The position numbers and the translations under genes are program-made. A DNA stretch of 64,000 nt, taken from positions 124,001 through 188,000 of the forward strand of contig JADANN010000466.1 of the NCBI GenBank assembly GCA_018806985.1, given 5' to 3'. Of the stretch, positions 44,265 through 56,889 are shown one piece after another (position 1 is the stretch's first letter; every line of letters starts with the position of its first letter). The notes below the pieces were generated by a model, which searched no databases, was not told where the DNA came from, and worked only from the letters and a program-made list of their open reading frames with translations. This stretch comes from Angiostrongylus vasorum (lineage: Eukaryota > Nematoda > Chromadorea > Rhabditida > Metastrongylidae).

Positions 44265-45425
44265 ATAAAACTTAATACATAGATGTTTATTCTCATAGTG
44301 ACTAGCTTCTCTTAAACGCTGACCACTTTACCCTTTATAAATCCTACAGTTATTATTGGAAACCTGTCGCCCAGAGCTTAAGATAAGTGAGAAATGTGCT
44401 TGGCTGAGAATGAAATATCGGTCTGAGGATATGGCGCGTGATAGCACGTGATCACAACACACTGATCCTTGAGGTTCATATTTGAAATTCCGGAGTTTAT
44501 CCAGAACAATTCAAGACTTATACGCTAAGATTTTGGATTCCTATGCGAGGATTACGACTTCTGCCTCACAATCTTCTGATCTAATGAATCATCTCAGGTT
44601 TCAAAACCACTTCTTTCACTCGAAAGAAACAAAACTTCTCACAAACGAAATCGAAATAGTGTTGAGAGGCATTTCCAGAGAGAGGGAGAGTAAAAGCGAA
44701 AAAAAGAAAAACTGGAAACAACTGGATGACCTATGAAGAAAGTAGCATCAACTTGACATTAACACCGTTGGAAGTCATGTGGATTAACCGACTTGGTAAA
44801 ATGCAATCCTGAGGGAGCGAGACTAGAATTACGACTGATTCAAACTAAACACCATAAAAAGTAATCAAACCTGACGATTAGATACAATATCACCAGCAGT
44901 GTTCATCTGTATAGAATGGTCAACATGATCTAAGAGTTGAGCCATGATGAGCAAAGCGGATGATACGCAAGCATTTCAGTAGGGGCGTAAGAGAAGTTCG
45001 GTAAAAAGAAGACTAAAAAAACTAAGAGCATACGAGCTCACCTTGTGAAGGCTTCTTCGAGCTTTTAATACACTGAAGTGTGGCAACAACGCAGTACGAA
45101 GGAACAAAACTGACTTAACGAATTCGAGCATGCCCAGAGACGCAACGCAACACGCAACGTGACGTCAAGGGACGCTCAACGACGTGCGCGCGCGCATCCG
45201 CTCAGTTCATTTAACTTGAACTTAGAAGCGAAAAGTTATTTCACCTAAAGTGCAGAATTCTAAATGCATCAACCGATGACAATCATGCTTTCTATGCTTC
45301 AAGGCCCTTAACAATAGAGATGAACTGTTTCTTAACCTGGTTGAAAAGGTGCGAAGATGTGGTGGACACTCGAGTAGAGCTTCCTCCCGAAGAAGTTAGT
45401 CGGATCGAATATGTCAGCGTAAAAT
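44265..45425. other. No feature seen
   Basis: Spacer of about 1.2 kb. A Lys/Glu-rich 84-codon frame at 44,482-44,736 has no splice or family support. Confidence 0.4.
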
Positions 45426-45429
45426 AAGG

Positions 45430-45708
45430 CTAGAGGATAAAGCACTCTCAGTTGATCAATTCCTGACTGATGCGTCATGGATTCGACTTCATTAAGCATC
45501 GTTAGAGGTGACTGAGTGCATATTTGGCCTATACAATAATAGTGGCCTACCTATGTATCTAGCCAATGCTGCTATTCTCCCAGACAGATTTAGTACCAAT
45601 TTTCCTAACCCGGAGGGATGGAGGGCGTGATGAGTCAGAGGCGCGGTGATCGATCTCATCTGTGTTTTGCAGGGGCGCCTCTTACCACTGCACCACACGC
45701 CCCCCATA
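45430..45708 (-). mobile_element. SINE family A abutting a candidate exon
   Basis: Minus-strand copy with A box TGGTGCAGTGG exact (45,685-45,695), the family body, and tail AGTGCTTTATCC. It begins right after the open frame of the 45.7-46.1 kb candidate gene. Confidence 0.75.
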
Positions 45709-45711
45709 GTG

Positions 45712-46062
45712 GAAGCATACGCAGAAGAAATCATTGACTTCTTCGAGAGGGCAGCATGCCATCTCATAGACCTCTTGAAGACTAAAAAATGCACTACAAA
45801 GCCAGAAAACTGCCGTTGCGAATGACACAAACGTCATTCCGACAGTAGCAAATTGCCACCAATCCCAATCCTTATGTTTAGTGGGAAAACATCGGAGCAG
45901 GAAACATTTTGGGGTGCTTTCAACCATATGATTCTCCAGCAAAACTGACAAATTCCTGAAAATGTGTTATATATTAGACGGTCATCAGGGAGGAGCGAAA
46001 GGAACCGACGAACATAATGAAACATACCCAAAACAGAAGAAGTGCTGAAAATTATCAAGCAT
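45712..46062 (-). CDS. Possible membrane protein gene, first two exons, cut by a SINE
   Basis: Candidate exon 1 is 46,062-46,028 (MLDNFQHFFCFG, with an in-frame stop upstream). Then come donor GTATGT, a 72-bp intron and acceptor CATTTTCAG. Exon 2 starts at 45,955 and stays open to the SINE at about 45,710. The joined frame has HKDWDWWQFATVG, then a hydrophobic stretch of about 20 residues ending FWLCSAFF, so one membrane segment is likely. Splice signals and phase agree, which is the main support. The protein is not recognised and no downstream exon was found. It may be a truncated gene or a chance frame. Confidence 0.35.
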
Positions 46063-46312
46063 TATATCAGAGAGGGAATTGGACTACAATGACAGCTGGG
46101 AAAGAAAGCTGACATCGAGATAGAATTGAAGAATCAGTAAAATCACTTTCCACAGTGTGCTCAAGCACTCCATGGGAAGCTTTCACAAGTAGAACATGCT
46201 TCTATTTTGGGAAAACAGCAGTTACCGAGCGACTGCCAAAAATACAATCCAAACAGCTTTGTAGAGTTTTCACGAGTAATTTCCGTTTTTTTTCAGCATT
46301 TTTTTCAGCATG

Positions 46313-46358
46313 TTTGCGTGCGTGTGTGTGTTTGTGAGCGTGTGTATGTGTGCGCATG
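46313..46358 (+). repeat. TG-rich simple repeat
   Basis: Imperfect run of TG dinucleotides with scattered interruptions, next to the 3' end of an RTE copy. Confidence 0.7.
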
Positions 46359-46369
46359 TACCACCTGTA

Positions 46370-48895
46370 TCACCTGTAGTCCCGTTGATCGTCGAGTGAC
46401 TCGAGCGAGCGCCAATAAATCTTCCATTTTTTCCCCTGTCGCGTGCAAGAGTAGCCCAGTGAGTTCTGCTCGTTCAAAGGGACTCGTCGAGCATCATATC
46501 TTTCTTCTAGGCTCTTCGTGAAGAAGTCTGACCATCAAGTTGGTGGTATTCCTGCAGCACGTTTAATCCCAAGGAATGCAATCACTAACGGCTCTTGTCC
46601 ATCGGTTGTCGTTCATACGTATTACGTGTCCGGCCCACTTTATCTTCGACTGTTTGGTATACAGAATGGCATCTTTGATTTTTGATCGTTGTCGCAGGTC
46701 AGAGCTTTGGATCTCTTCCCTTACTTGTGTGAAACGAGATACTCCTAGCGTTGTCCTTTCGGCTGCGCGTTCAATAACGCTGAGTGATCTTTCATCCGGT
46801 TTACACAATGACCAGGTTTCTGACGCACACGTTAGGGCAGGAAGTACCGTTGAGTCGAGAAGGTAGGCACAGAGTCTGGTGTTCTTTGCTCTCTTCACTA
46901 TATATTCGATGCTCTTGAAAGCTCTACAGGCTGCTCACATCTCCCGGCCCAATTCTGGACCAAGGGCGTTCATCATGTTGATATCCCGACTTAGATAGAC
47001 ATAACTGGAGCATTCGGAGATATTCGTTCCGTTGAGCGTGAATGGGATATACGAAACCAGTCCATTCCTCATGAACATCGTTTTTGCGAGATTTAGTGGA
47101 AGACCATTCTTTCCACAAGCTCTATCAAAGTCGGGAAGTATTCGTTCCGCTTGGCTAATATGTGGTGTTATAAGGACGATGTCATCAGCAAAGCGAAGAT
47201 GGTGTAATTGCTGACCATCGATTTTCACTCCCATGTTGTCCCATTCCAATGTTCGCATGACGTTCTCGAGGGTGGCGGTAAATAATTTCGGCGAGGTTCT
47301 ATCGCTTTGCCTAAACCTTCTTCTAACGTCGATGTTAGTATCGTTGTAGAATGGTGATATCTTGGCTGAGAAATAATTGTACAACTCACGAAGAATCTTT
47401 ATGTACTGAGTAGGGACTCCTTGACTGTCAAGGGCTTCCATGAGTGCTTCTATCTTAATTGGGGGCAAAGGCCTTCTTCAAATCGATGAAAGTGAGACAG
47501 AGCGGTCTTTTGTACTCTCGCGCCAATGTGCCTTGTTATCGTGTGGATGTGGTCCAACGTACTAAATGCTTTTGGAAGCCCTGCTTGCTGTCATGGCTGC
47601 CCTTCGTCCAGTTCTGTCAGTCGTGTTTAGGATGACTCGAGTGAAAAGTTTGTAGACGACAGACAGCAAGCAGATTGGGACGATAGTTGCCAATAGGTAG
47701 GTCACCCTTCTGAACAATAGCACGGTCTCACTGATCTTCCACTGAGTAGGGACCTTGCATTCAGACAGGTAACCTGTGAAGAGCCGAGCTAGTGGGTTTA
47801 CGAGAACTGGCAGAAGGTTCCTCAGGTGTTCTGATCTTGTCTTTTTCCGGACCTGGTGCTGCTCGATTTTTCACCGACGAAATGGCATGTTGGATTTCGG
47901 AAGAGAGAACCGGTGGTACGACATATCCATACTTCTTTATTCCATATGACGGAAAGTGGACGTGGTTATCGAAGAGATCTGACTATTACTAGTAAATAAT
48001 TTTCTCCATTGCTTTCTAAGTAATGGGCTTTGCGAATGCTTTTCCCAGCCTCTACAGCTTCGACCATTACTGCTGCTCTTCTCTCTTTAAGATCTTCTTT
48101 TGTCGCCGGTCTGCATTGTTTTGCAAGTTCGGACGTTAGTTCACGGTTGTCTGCAGCTCGTTCGATTCCATGCTGGCGTATCAGCTCGAATGTTTCTGTA
48201 GACAGATGTCTCTTGGTGACTTTCGAACTGTTAGCTTTCATGTCGCTAACGTGAAGATGTTGTATGACTAAATCGTATTCTCCGTCGATGTTATCGACAA
48301 CGGTATCTTCCGAACAGCCGATTAGTGAAATGGATAAGTCCCGGTTTACGATGGTTCTGGGACTTCGGTTTTTGAATTTGGCGGCTTTTTTCTCCTTTCC
48401 ATGAGAAATGGAATTTTGCACGAAGGAGGAGAAGGTCTGATCTCGTGTAGAACTTTGTGACAACAGTGACATCGGTTAGACAAATCCTTCGGTTTACTAT
48501 GACTTGGTCTATTTCGTTGTGGTACTTTCCACTGGGAGACTCTCACGTCCAGCGTTGAGGGTGGGGCTTCTGGAATTGCAGGTTACCATGAATGCTCTCG
48601 GTCGTCATGATAAACTCACAGAGCTGCTCACGTTGTTTGTTCCGTTCTAATCCGTGGGTCCCAATGAGACGTTCTCATTCCTTCTTCTTGGTCCAATCTT
48701 GGCTTTAAAATCTCCAATGAAGACCTTGAAGAATGCATGGTCTTTCTTTGTAGAACTTCTCCAAAGTCCGTGTAGAACGCTTCGACTTCTTCTTCGTCAT
48801 AGTTTGATGTCGGCGGTTAAACGACGAAGATTGGTGTCTGCATGTGCGAGTATAACTTTCTCTTTAGGCTTTGATTTGTCGCACTATTTATCTGT
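46370..48895 (-). pseudogene. RTE-type LINE, largest minus-strand copy
   Basis: On the minus strand: endonuclease remnant at 48,895-48,380 (PPTSNYDEEEVEAFYTD at the start), linker frame of 168 codons (48,472-47,966), RT (about 47,990-46,935) and C-terminal part (46,898-46,400). The 177-codon RT frame keeps LHHLRFADDIVLI with the catalytic FADD at residues 93-96. The block before it, normally RQGDT, reads RQSDR. The next frame has a WAGHVIRMNDNRW block. The 3' end shows tandem ACAGGTGAT. Frame breaks between parts show it is inactive. Confidence 0.8.
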
Positions 48896-48899
48896 GTGC

Positions 48900-49755
48900 T
48901 GAATGCTTTTAAGATTTTCACATTAGGAACCATTTTCTACAAGTGCAAATCATTTTCACTTTACTCATAAATCACGAGTGCTACGGTAATATCATAGAAA
49001 GCAAGTCTTTGCTGTATTCAGATGTTGAGAAACAAACGTTATCACTTTCTAGCACTTCTTATTTTAAAGGAATTCTGATGTAAATTGAAATGTTGGAGGA
49101 GTGGGTAGCACAGTGGCACACTTCAATAATAAGTGCCATACCTTGGTTTAATCTCGCTTTGCGCAAGACAATCTATCCGGAGTCGAGACATTGATACTAC
49201 ACTTCTCTCGAATCAAGCGGCTCTCTCCGATTCACAAAAGATTACGACTCATTTGATGAAGATCTGGAAGTACCCAAGAGTTGTTATTCTTGGATTCTAG
49301 GAAGAATCGACTCGAGCCGAATTCGGCGACATTCACAAAAAAGGCAAGAATTTATCAAGCAAAAGTCGACCCGAGGATCTTTGAGGATGACGGATGCACG
49401 TGAAAGTTTCGAATGAAAGAAGTGCTGCGTTCCGTCCGCACACATTGCGTTCTTGAGTCATGTAAGATGAAAGACAAGAAGAATTATCCATTGCAAGGAC
49501 TTAACGTGCACGCAGTTTTACTACGCAAGAATACCTTATACGGTTATCATATCAGCGTTGTACAACCTCTAATCGATAAGACACGATACGTTTCGATATT
49601 ATTCCATTTAGTGATTTCGATCAACTAACTAGCACGCAGAATGTAGCGTTTTTGACCAATGTCTTAATTCTTGAACATTTCACGGGTCTTGTTTCTTTTT
49701 CCTATTGACAAATTATTCGTGTCGGTGACAGATATGTTCGTTTTCTGGACTTGAT
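48900..49755. other. No feature seen
   Basis: Spacer upstream of the RTE copy. No supported exon. Confidence 0.45.
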
Positions 49756-49759
49756 TCAG

Positions 49760-49945
49760 GACCTTCTAGTATGGACTGCCAAATTGCATGTCCACTACTG
49801 TTACATTTAACTGAAGCTTCAGATTTGAAACTTAGTCATAAAATGCAAACCTTTGCAGAGCTTGGTGCCTTCAGGTATTTAGGCGCTCCAAAGGAAAAAC
49901 TCAAAACTGTCGTCAAGCCAGTCACATATCATATAAATGAAGAAG
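49760..49945 (+). CDS. Orphan candidate exon
   Basis: Open for 61 codons between acceptor TTGATTCAG and donor GAAG/GTACTA. The frame reads PSSMDCQIACPLLLHLTEAS and then a charged segment with KMQTFAELGAFRYLG. It is not in any repeat family seen here and has no recognised domain. No partner exon with a matching phase was found. Confidence 0.25.
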
Positions 49946-50499
49946 GTACTATGGGCCACACCAAAGGATAAACCGTTCAGGTAATCAACTAATTCATTCG
50001 TGAGTCAACGAACAAACCTAACGAAACTGAATACGGTCACAAATTTAATATAGTCAAAATAGTGCACTTCTTCTGTTGGCAACTACAAAAAATATTATTC
50101 ATGTTTTAAGCACAGGCATCATGAAAATGGCAATTCAGTGAAGGCAGTCAGAGTCCCTTATGTATGTTATTACAAGTAATAGGATAAGTTTTTTGACCAT
50201 TCATATTGTCTGAGCAAATATGCTTTATCTCTTCGTTTAATTAGATAGCTGATCAAATATTTAATCAAATTGTGGAAAAACAATCGCACTCCTGCACTGT
50301 TGATATTGTGCACTATGACGTGACATTGCAAGACTAACAAACTCGCACAAATACACCTTCATTCCCGACATCTCAAGCATTTCTTCTGCTCTCAGTACAT
50401 AGTAAGGAAACCCTGAATTCTATCATACAAAATTTCATTTTTTTATTTTGGAGTTCTTACTCTTTACTTCCCACTTATATAAACTTTGATAGAGTTAAA

Positions 50500-50790
50500 A
50501 AACGTTCGAGGTTGACCGATTTCGACGGATGACCGTTGACGCATGTTCCATACGTTCGACTCCATTCAGTATCGTAGACATGATTGAATGCATATTTCGT
50601 TTATACATTACCCACAGCGTTGCCGATAACATATTCAGCGCATAATGTTCCCCACAGAGAACTACGGTTTAGCAATTTGGTAACTTCGGATGGATAGAGA
50701 GCATACTTTTTTTGCCCAGAGCCTGGCCTTGAACCATCAAGCCTGCTTGTATCGCAGCTCATTTCTAAGCTCTGTGCTACATCCACTTCA
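50500..50790 (-). mobile_element. SINE family A, diverged
   Basis: Minus-strand copy: head GTAGCACAGAGCTTAGAAATGAGC, B-box-like GGTTCAAGGCC, then the family body, with many substitutions. Confidence 0.55.
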
Positions 50791-50799
50791 GAATTTTTT

Positions 50800-51640
50800 A
50801 TATGTTCAAATATCAGCCGCAATCTCTTTCGGCGTGTTTTCAAGTGGATCTCCGCTTCACGATGGCAGTGGGGCGTTCATGAAATGATGAATTCGTATGC
50901 AACTGTGAGGTTTCATCCCATCGGCCGGGTTAGCCAGGCTAGGAAACTGAGTCTAAAACTTCATTCTAAGAATTCAGCTGAAAGTTAATCTATTCAACAA
51001 CAGAGCTCAGTGAGCTACCCGTGACTACCTTGGGACACGTAAAGTGGACAGATGAAGTTTACTGCACCAAAATTGTTAGGATCACGGGCGACAGACAATT
51101 CTACTGTGAATAGTAATGAATACAATGATCATCCACGACATCTACAGCTGTATTGTCAAGTACAGGTTAATTACTACTTAGTTTAAAAAAACGTGCTTGT
51201 TTGCCTACAAAAGGTGGGAAAACAAATTTCCACAAAAAACAAGGTGGAAAAAATTTGCAGCTTCACCCTCTCCACGTCGCTTAGATTTTTTTGTCAATAG
51301 AGGACTCAGCTAGTGTACATAACCGCTGCAAATATTTACAATGCCCTGCCATTCGAGCGCCACACTTCAACAACTATTGTCGACGACAACGACGATGATC
51401 AATGTATGAACTCTTACGTAAAGAGTTCATATAATGTTTTCCTTTCTCTGCTTTCATCATTCTGAATAAGCTAGATTACTGCTTTTTTATCACTACTGCT
51501 GTTTCTGGTGTCAATTCTACAGTGGATAATAATGAATGTAATGATAATCAAAATGATGAGGATAGTGCTGATAGTAGATAATGAACAATAATGACAACAG
51601 CAACAATAGCATGAATAACTACAATGCAGTTTTCTTCTAT
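50800..51640. other. No feature seen
   Basis: Spacer with several short AAT/ATG-rich runs near 51,530-51,600. Confidence 0.45.
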
Positions 51641-51644
51641 TTCA

Positions 51645-51965
51645 CATGACCCGTCTTTCACATCTACTATGCGGATCACAACCCTTCTTGCATTCGAGCC
51701 GTTTCTTCGCATCTATCATTCACGAAAGGGTTTCGAGCATTTCGCCTTGGATTTGGCTAACTGCTTGAGGATTGTCGTTTTCTTAATGAATATCGTTGAA
51801 TGCTGGTCCAGTCGATTCTCGATCGAGTCCTGGGATAACCGGGACATAGCGTTCCCCACCTGGATTGCAGGGGATTTAACAGATTCCAGATACGTCTGGC
51901 ACCAAATTACCGAGTGTTCTTGATCAAATACATCGCTACAGCTGCGCTACACGTTCCTTATAATA
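51645..51965 (-). mobile_element. SINE family B, diverged
   Basis: Minus-strand copy with head TGTAGCGCAGCTGTAGCGATG. The body shares GAATGCTGGTCCAGTCGATTC and TCGCATCTATCATTCACGAA with other family B copies. Confidence 0.6.
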
Positions 51966-52104
51966 CAGTTATAGAAATAATAACAATGTTGGCAATAATA
52001 ATCGTGATATAGTTATCACGTAGTAGTACTAATAATAATAAAGTTGCAGTAGTTAGTGTGGTTATAGGATAACAACAATAGTGGTAACCATAATATAAGT
52101 TACT

Positions 52105-52345
52105 ACAGCCTGAGCTTGACTGAGTTCAAAGTCGATTTATGCTCCCCAGATCACTAATGGGTGATTGATTATGGCCCTTTTGGGTAAAAAAACTGGTTGA
52201 GAGAAAGGCAGAATGAGGACCTCAGTGGTGAAGTGGCAACACCTAAACTCCCAGAAAGTGTAATCACGGGTTAGAATCTGTCCTGGGTTCCAAGTCTCAC
52301 AAATATCTCAGCATCACCGTGGTTATTTTCTTTGAAATAGAAAAG
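52105..52345 (-). mobile_element. Family M, old single module
   Basis: Unique segment (ACAGCCTGAGCTTGACTGAGTTC) plus one diverged module ending CTCACAAATATCTCAGCATCACCGTGG. Confidence 0.5.
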
Positions 52346-52349
52346 CCGG

Positions 52350-53015
52350 CAATTTTCCTTTAAGTTAAAACGTGGACTTTGGGTGACTGTGTCAACAAAT
52401 TGATAATGCGGTAACAGCATTTATCGTCGCGCGAAGAGTTTTCTTCTTTAGGGGGCGTAGCACCCGCCTCAAAGGAACACCTGTTTATGTCTTCTGTCAT
52501 TTTCAATAAAACAAGCCTTATTCCTTCGCTTTAAAAGTAATTCTAATCAAAAAATATTTATATATGTGCAACATCCCGAATAGGGATTAAGAGAAACTCG
52601 GACTTCGATCAGTTTCCTTCATGTGTGTCAAACCGCGTCAACAACAGATTCCCCTTGTCGAACAAGTGAAACGCTAGTTCCTTATCAATTTTTTGATTTA
52701 CCGTTAATATCACTTTATTTACATCACGTTCACGGATATTTGGTTTAAAAGTTAGAACAATCAAGAAGTTAACAGAAGTAATAAAATAAAGTATTTGTCT
52801 TTAGTTTCAGAGCATTTTATAAAGTTTCTGAGAACTCTTTTGTTTGTTTGTCGTAGGTGAGGAATTGAAGCTCTCATGATGCAAGACTCTAAAACACCAA
52901 GTATACGATCACATCTAGACAACACTTCCTAAGTTATACATAACATTCTACGTTTTTGTGGAATTTCCTATTCAGTAACAATAATACTAAAACTACTACA
53001 ACGATGATGAGATAA
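52350..53015. other. No feature seen
   Basis: Spacer between family M copies. No supported frame. Confidence 0.45.
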
Positions 53016-53019
53016 CTAC

Positions 53020-53545
53020 AGTGGTGCTGAGATATTTGCAAAGCTCCGGACCGCAGGTGTCTGCGGTGGCGAACGAAAGCGCTATTACCCTTCCCGAAGG
53101 CTAACGCATTCACCACCACACCATGCGCGTCCTTCATTTCGTCTTTCTCTCAGCCGTGTTTTATAGGCGCTATTAGCAATCACCCGTGGAGGGAATTGAT
53201 CTAGGGAGCACATGATGGGATTGAACTCAGTGAAGTTGAAGCTGTAGTATAAAATCACAGTGCAGTCATTTTTTTACTTACTGATTAATCATTTTTCATG
53301 GTAGGGTTTGCTGATAGCGCTTGTTAAAAACGGCTGGGAAAAAGGCGAAACGAGGAACACGTATGGTGTGGTGTTAAACACGTTAGCCATCGGAAAAGAT
53401 AACGGCAAGCTCCAATCCCTGCTGCAAACACCTGTGGACCGGAGTTTTGCAAATATCCCAGCATCACTGTAGTTGCACTTCACATCATACTCTGCTATGA
53501 AAAACAATGAGCAGTAAATAAAGGGTGATTACATTGTGATTAATA
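53020..53545. mobile_element. Family M compound element, diverged
   Basis: A module (53,025-53,150), the unique segment (to about 53,260), the linking T-rich part and an inverted module (53,330-53,475). This repeats the architecture of the 12.1-kb element in reverse order, with a central deletion. Confidence 0.55.
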
Positions 53546-53571
53546 CTACTGCTAATAACAATAACAATAGC

Positions 53572-53830
53572 AATTTTAACCTTTTTGCTACTGCCTACTA
53601 TTTTTGATGGCAGGGTATATTGCGAAATATAACTTCAACGAAGCTGAGATATTTGCAAAACTCTGGACCGCAGGTGCCAATGGTGGGGAACGAACGCGCT
53701 ATTGTCCTTTCCGGAGAGTAACGCGTTCACCACCACACCATGCGGGTCCTTTGTTTCGCCTGTCTCTCAGCTAGTTCTATCGATCTTTTTGCCATCAGCA
53801 ATCACCCGTTGACGGGATTGATCTTCGTTG
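53572..53830 (+). mobile_element. Family M, single truncated unit with 12-bp duplication
   Basis: A perfect 12-bp repeat AATAACAATAGC flanks it (53,560-53,571 and 53,831-53,842). It holds one full module and stops within the unique segment at GGGATTGATCT. It closely matches the 58.5-kb copy, so it is probably young. Confidence 0.7.
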
Positions 53831-53844
53831 AATAACAATAGCGA

Positions 53845-56235
53845 CAGTAATTAGTGCATTTATTTGGCTGCCAGGCAGCCAGATATCTTATGGTTTTAGT
53901 CGTTGCAGACAAATTTTTCATGGTATGCTAAAGGAAGAAAAGAGGAGAGCGTACGATTTTACCAGTGGAAGCTTTTCACCGACCCAATACAAAAACTATC
54001 TGAGAAGCACTTTAAAAAGTCAGTATTTGTTTTGGCGCTTTTATTGTAGTAAATAAACCGTATCGGTGCGACCATCATACAGAATTGCGACAACAATGAC
54101 GTGTTTCATGACTTCTTTTTAAGTCATCGCTGTCTTTGGTAGAAGCTGAACATGTAGAGGAACAATTTTTTTTCGACATTTCATCCATTGCTTCTTGTCG
54201 TTTTCTCCTCGTGTGCAGTGTCAAGGTGGCTCATTTCTTATGTGTTATGAGTTATTGATTTATTTAGTAAATGACTTCTATGAATTGGAATCAATTCATG
54301 AAATGCACTCAAGAACTTTTTAAAGCTTAGTGAACAACACTGTTATGTATTGACAACAATATGAATAACATATTGCTCTCAAACGCTATTGCATCTTTTC
54401 TATCGATGTATTTGTGCTATCTTTGTTCACATATTATTACCCAAATGTTCTTCTTTAGGAGATATCGAAAGTTAAAGCACAAGATTTGACCATAAAGAAA
54501 AGTCTGAAAAACGTATGTGGTCGTCAAAATGTTTTCAACTTTTTAAGACTCTCTTCAGTTTCTTTTTACTTTTGGTAGTTTTTTTCTATCCTCACATTTC
54601 GTGATCTTGAGTGATTGTAGTGATAAACGGCAGCAGATGACATATGATGACGTCATAAGATGATGTCATAGTGCTACAATGTTGACCATACGGTTGCAAG
54701 TCAAAGGTCATTTTTTTTCATTCGTAATCGCTGCGAGTAGTACACCTGGTGGTTCTTTAGAGCTTTCTTCTTATTTGGAATCGGGCGGTAGTAGTTTGCT
54801 TCAAAGAATCTTGTTTCCTTATCAGAAAGCACTCTCTCTCCTCATTAACTTTGGTCCTGTAAACTCGCCTTAGTGTTATAGAAGATCTTCGTGGATCTGT
54901 TTCCCATATTTTTATGAGCATTATAGTTTCATTCTTCTTATCTCATTTCTCCAGAACTGTCCATGCGTTAGCTACCCGTACCCAATTAATTCCCTCATTT
55001 TTGTTCCACGATCGGTGTGATCGTCAGGGATTCCCGCTGCTTTCCAGGAAACGTTCCTTCGCTACGTTATCACTGCTGTGGAACATCTTCTTTGATCGGT
55101 TTAATAATTTTCCAAGAAATTTCTATTGGAAGTCGCATTCATATCCTCTCATATCTCTTGGAATGCTGGTGCGTTGGCGATCCCTCGTGACTTTTACTCA
55201 CTGCGATTTCCACGTGGGTTCGCGGTCGGTCCGTTCGTCATCCTCACCGCTCAGTTGTGTTGTTAGCAAATATTTCGTAATATCTGTTTCGTAAACACAT
55301 TTTGTTACGAAAACTTGCTCAATCTATAGGGAACTAGCAAATCAGAAGTGTAAATATGTGCTCATCCTAATCCTTGTAACCAGTTGTTAAACTCTTATAT
55401 ATGCATGTGAGGTGCTCAAAAGCACGGGATCCAGCGGATACGACACGATGACCCAGTAAAGCATAAGTTAAGGGCCGCTGTGGAAACATAAAAGCACAGT
55501 CGTTTTGCACGCACGTTGAGAAATTGCAGAAGACAAGGTCATAGTGATTTCTTAGAAAACTCAGAGTCAACAATATGGCGCCGTTTTCTGGGAAAATACT
55601 ACTGGTTCTCTACAGTTAAATAAAAAATTTTAGAAAATCATAACATGACTCTGTAGATTAGGATCTCGAGGTTTTTTCTTTCATATGTTATCATTTGCAC
55701 AAGTAACCCAGGTAACCTTTATACTCCTATTTACCCAAAGCAACGCCCTCAGACTAGTTACCCCTGACGGTGACACTTTCATCGCAAACAATCAAACTAA
55801 AGCGTCCCTTAGGAGAAATGTGATGCTTTTCCTCTGGCTAATGATGAATGGAAGTTTCTCCTATATCCGCTGAAGTTGGGCGCTGATTATTCGAAGGACA
55901 GGTGATAAGAGGTCTTAGTGTTTTGGTTATTTCTGTCAGAAAATTTCTTCAGTCTTTCGACTTTCGTAAAACAACGTCTTTTCAGTGCAACCGTTCGTTT
56001 TTCCCTTTCTCAACCGGCTTTGGATAGTATTGATGAATAACATTTAGTTTACAAGTCTTTAGTACGACGGTGATCTACAGTACTATCAAAAACTGTTAAC
56101 GTTAGACTTTTGATCAAAGTATCTGACACTTTATTTCCTGTCTAACAAAAATTGGTTAGTTTCAGCGAATTTATAGGGATGTTATTGGTTCATAGTATCA
56201 GAAAAATCTTTCGAAAATTTTTTTGTGTTACATGA
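53845..56235. other. No gene recognised; one micro-exon-like segment
   Basis: About 2.4 kb without a supported gene. At 54,459-54,512 there is a 54-bp open segment between acceptor TTCTTTAG and donor AAC/GTATGT. A palindromic TGATGACGTCATAAG lies near 54,645. The 126-codon frame at 54,914-55,294 has no splice or family support. Confidence 0.35.
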
Positions 56236-56239
56236 CCCA

Positions 56240-56500
56240 TCATAATGTCTATAGTGCAAATCCCAGCACTTCTTGCACTTGATTCGTCTTATCGCATCTA
56301 TCATCCTCGAAAATCTTTCAACTTTTGCGTGTGGTATCATGTGCTGCTTGGGGATTTTCCTTCCCTGATGAGTGACCTTGAATTCTTGTTGAGTCGATTC
56401 TCTTTGACGTTCTTAATTGGATTGTAGAAAGTGAACTTTTCCCAGGTAAGTCTGCGGACAATTTCCTAACCCTGAAGAGTTGAGAGGCTTGTCAAAGAGA
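56240..56500 (-). mobile_element. SINE family B, diverged and truncated
   Basis: Minus-strand body and tail only. It shares the CCCAGCACTTCTTGCA...ATTCGTCTTATCGCATC block with the complete copies. Confidence 0.5.
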
Positions 56501-56544
56501 GTGAAAAATATTGTTGTTGCTATAGCTTCTATCCCCCCAACCTT

Positions 56545-56880
56545 TATTTTTCACGGCAAAGTATTATGTGGAATACAACCACAAGGATGCTGAGTTATTT
56601 GTAAAACCGCCGTGAAAGAATAACAGATGCTATATTTGTGATTTTGATTACAGCCTCAGCTTAACTAGGTTCAATGCTCATTTGTACTCCTCAGATTACC
56701 TGTTGACGAGTGATTGCTAATGGCACCATTAGGGAAAAAAACTGGCTGAAAGAAAGGCAGAACTGCGACTTCAAGGGTGCCGTGCGTAAAACGTGAGCAC
56801 CGGAAAGGGTAATCGCGGTTCGATCTGTTCTGGGCTCCGAGTTTTGGAAATATATCAACATCACTGTCATTGATCATAGC
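56545..56880 (-). mobile_element. Family M, diverged unit
   Basis: A remnant terminal part, then the unique segment (ACAGCCTCAGCTTAACTAGGTTC), then a module in which the usual GCGTTCGTTCCCC reads GCGGTTCGATCTG, which contains a B-box-like GTTCGATC. Confidence 0.55.
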
Positions 56881-56889
56881 GCTTTTAAA

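Noticed and set aside
54640..54665. TGACGTCA palindrome as a CRE-type regulatory site
   Set aside because: No gene start is nearby, and an 8-bp palindrome in 64 kb is expected by chance.
54914..55294. 126-codon plus-strand frame
   Set aside because: No trans-splice or splice context, no recognised motif, and a Ser/Phe-rich composition expected of T-rich DNA.
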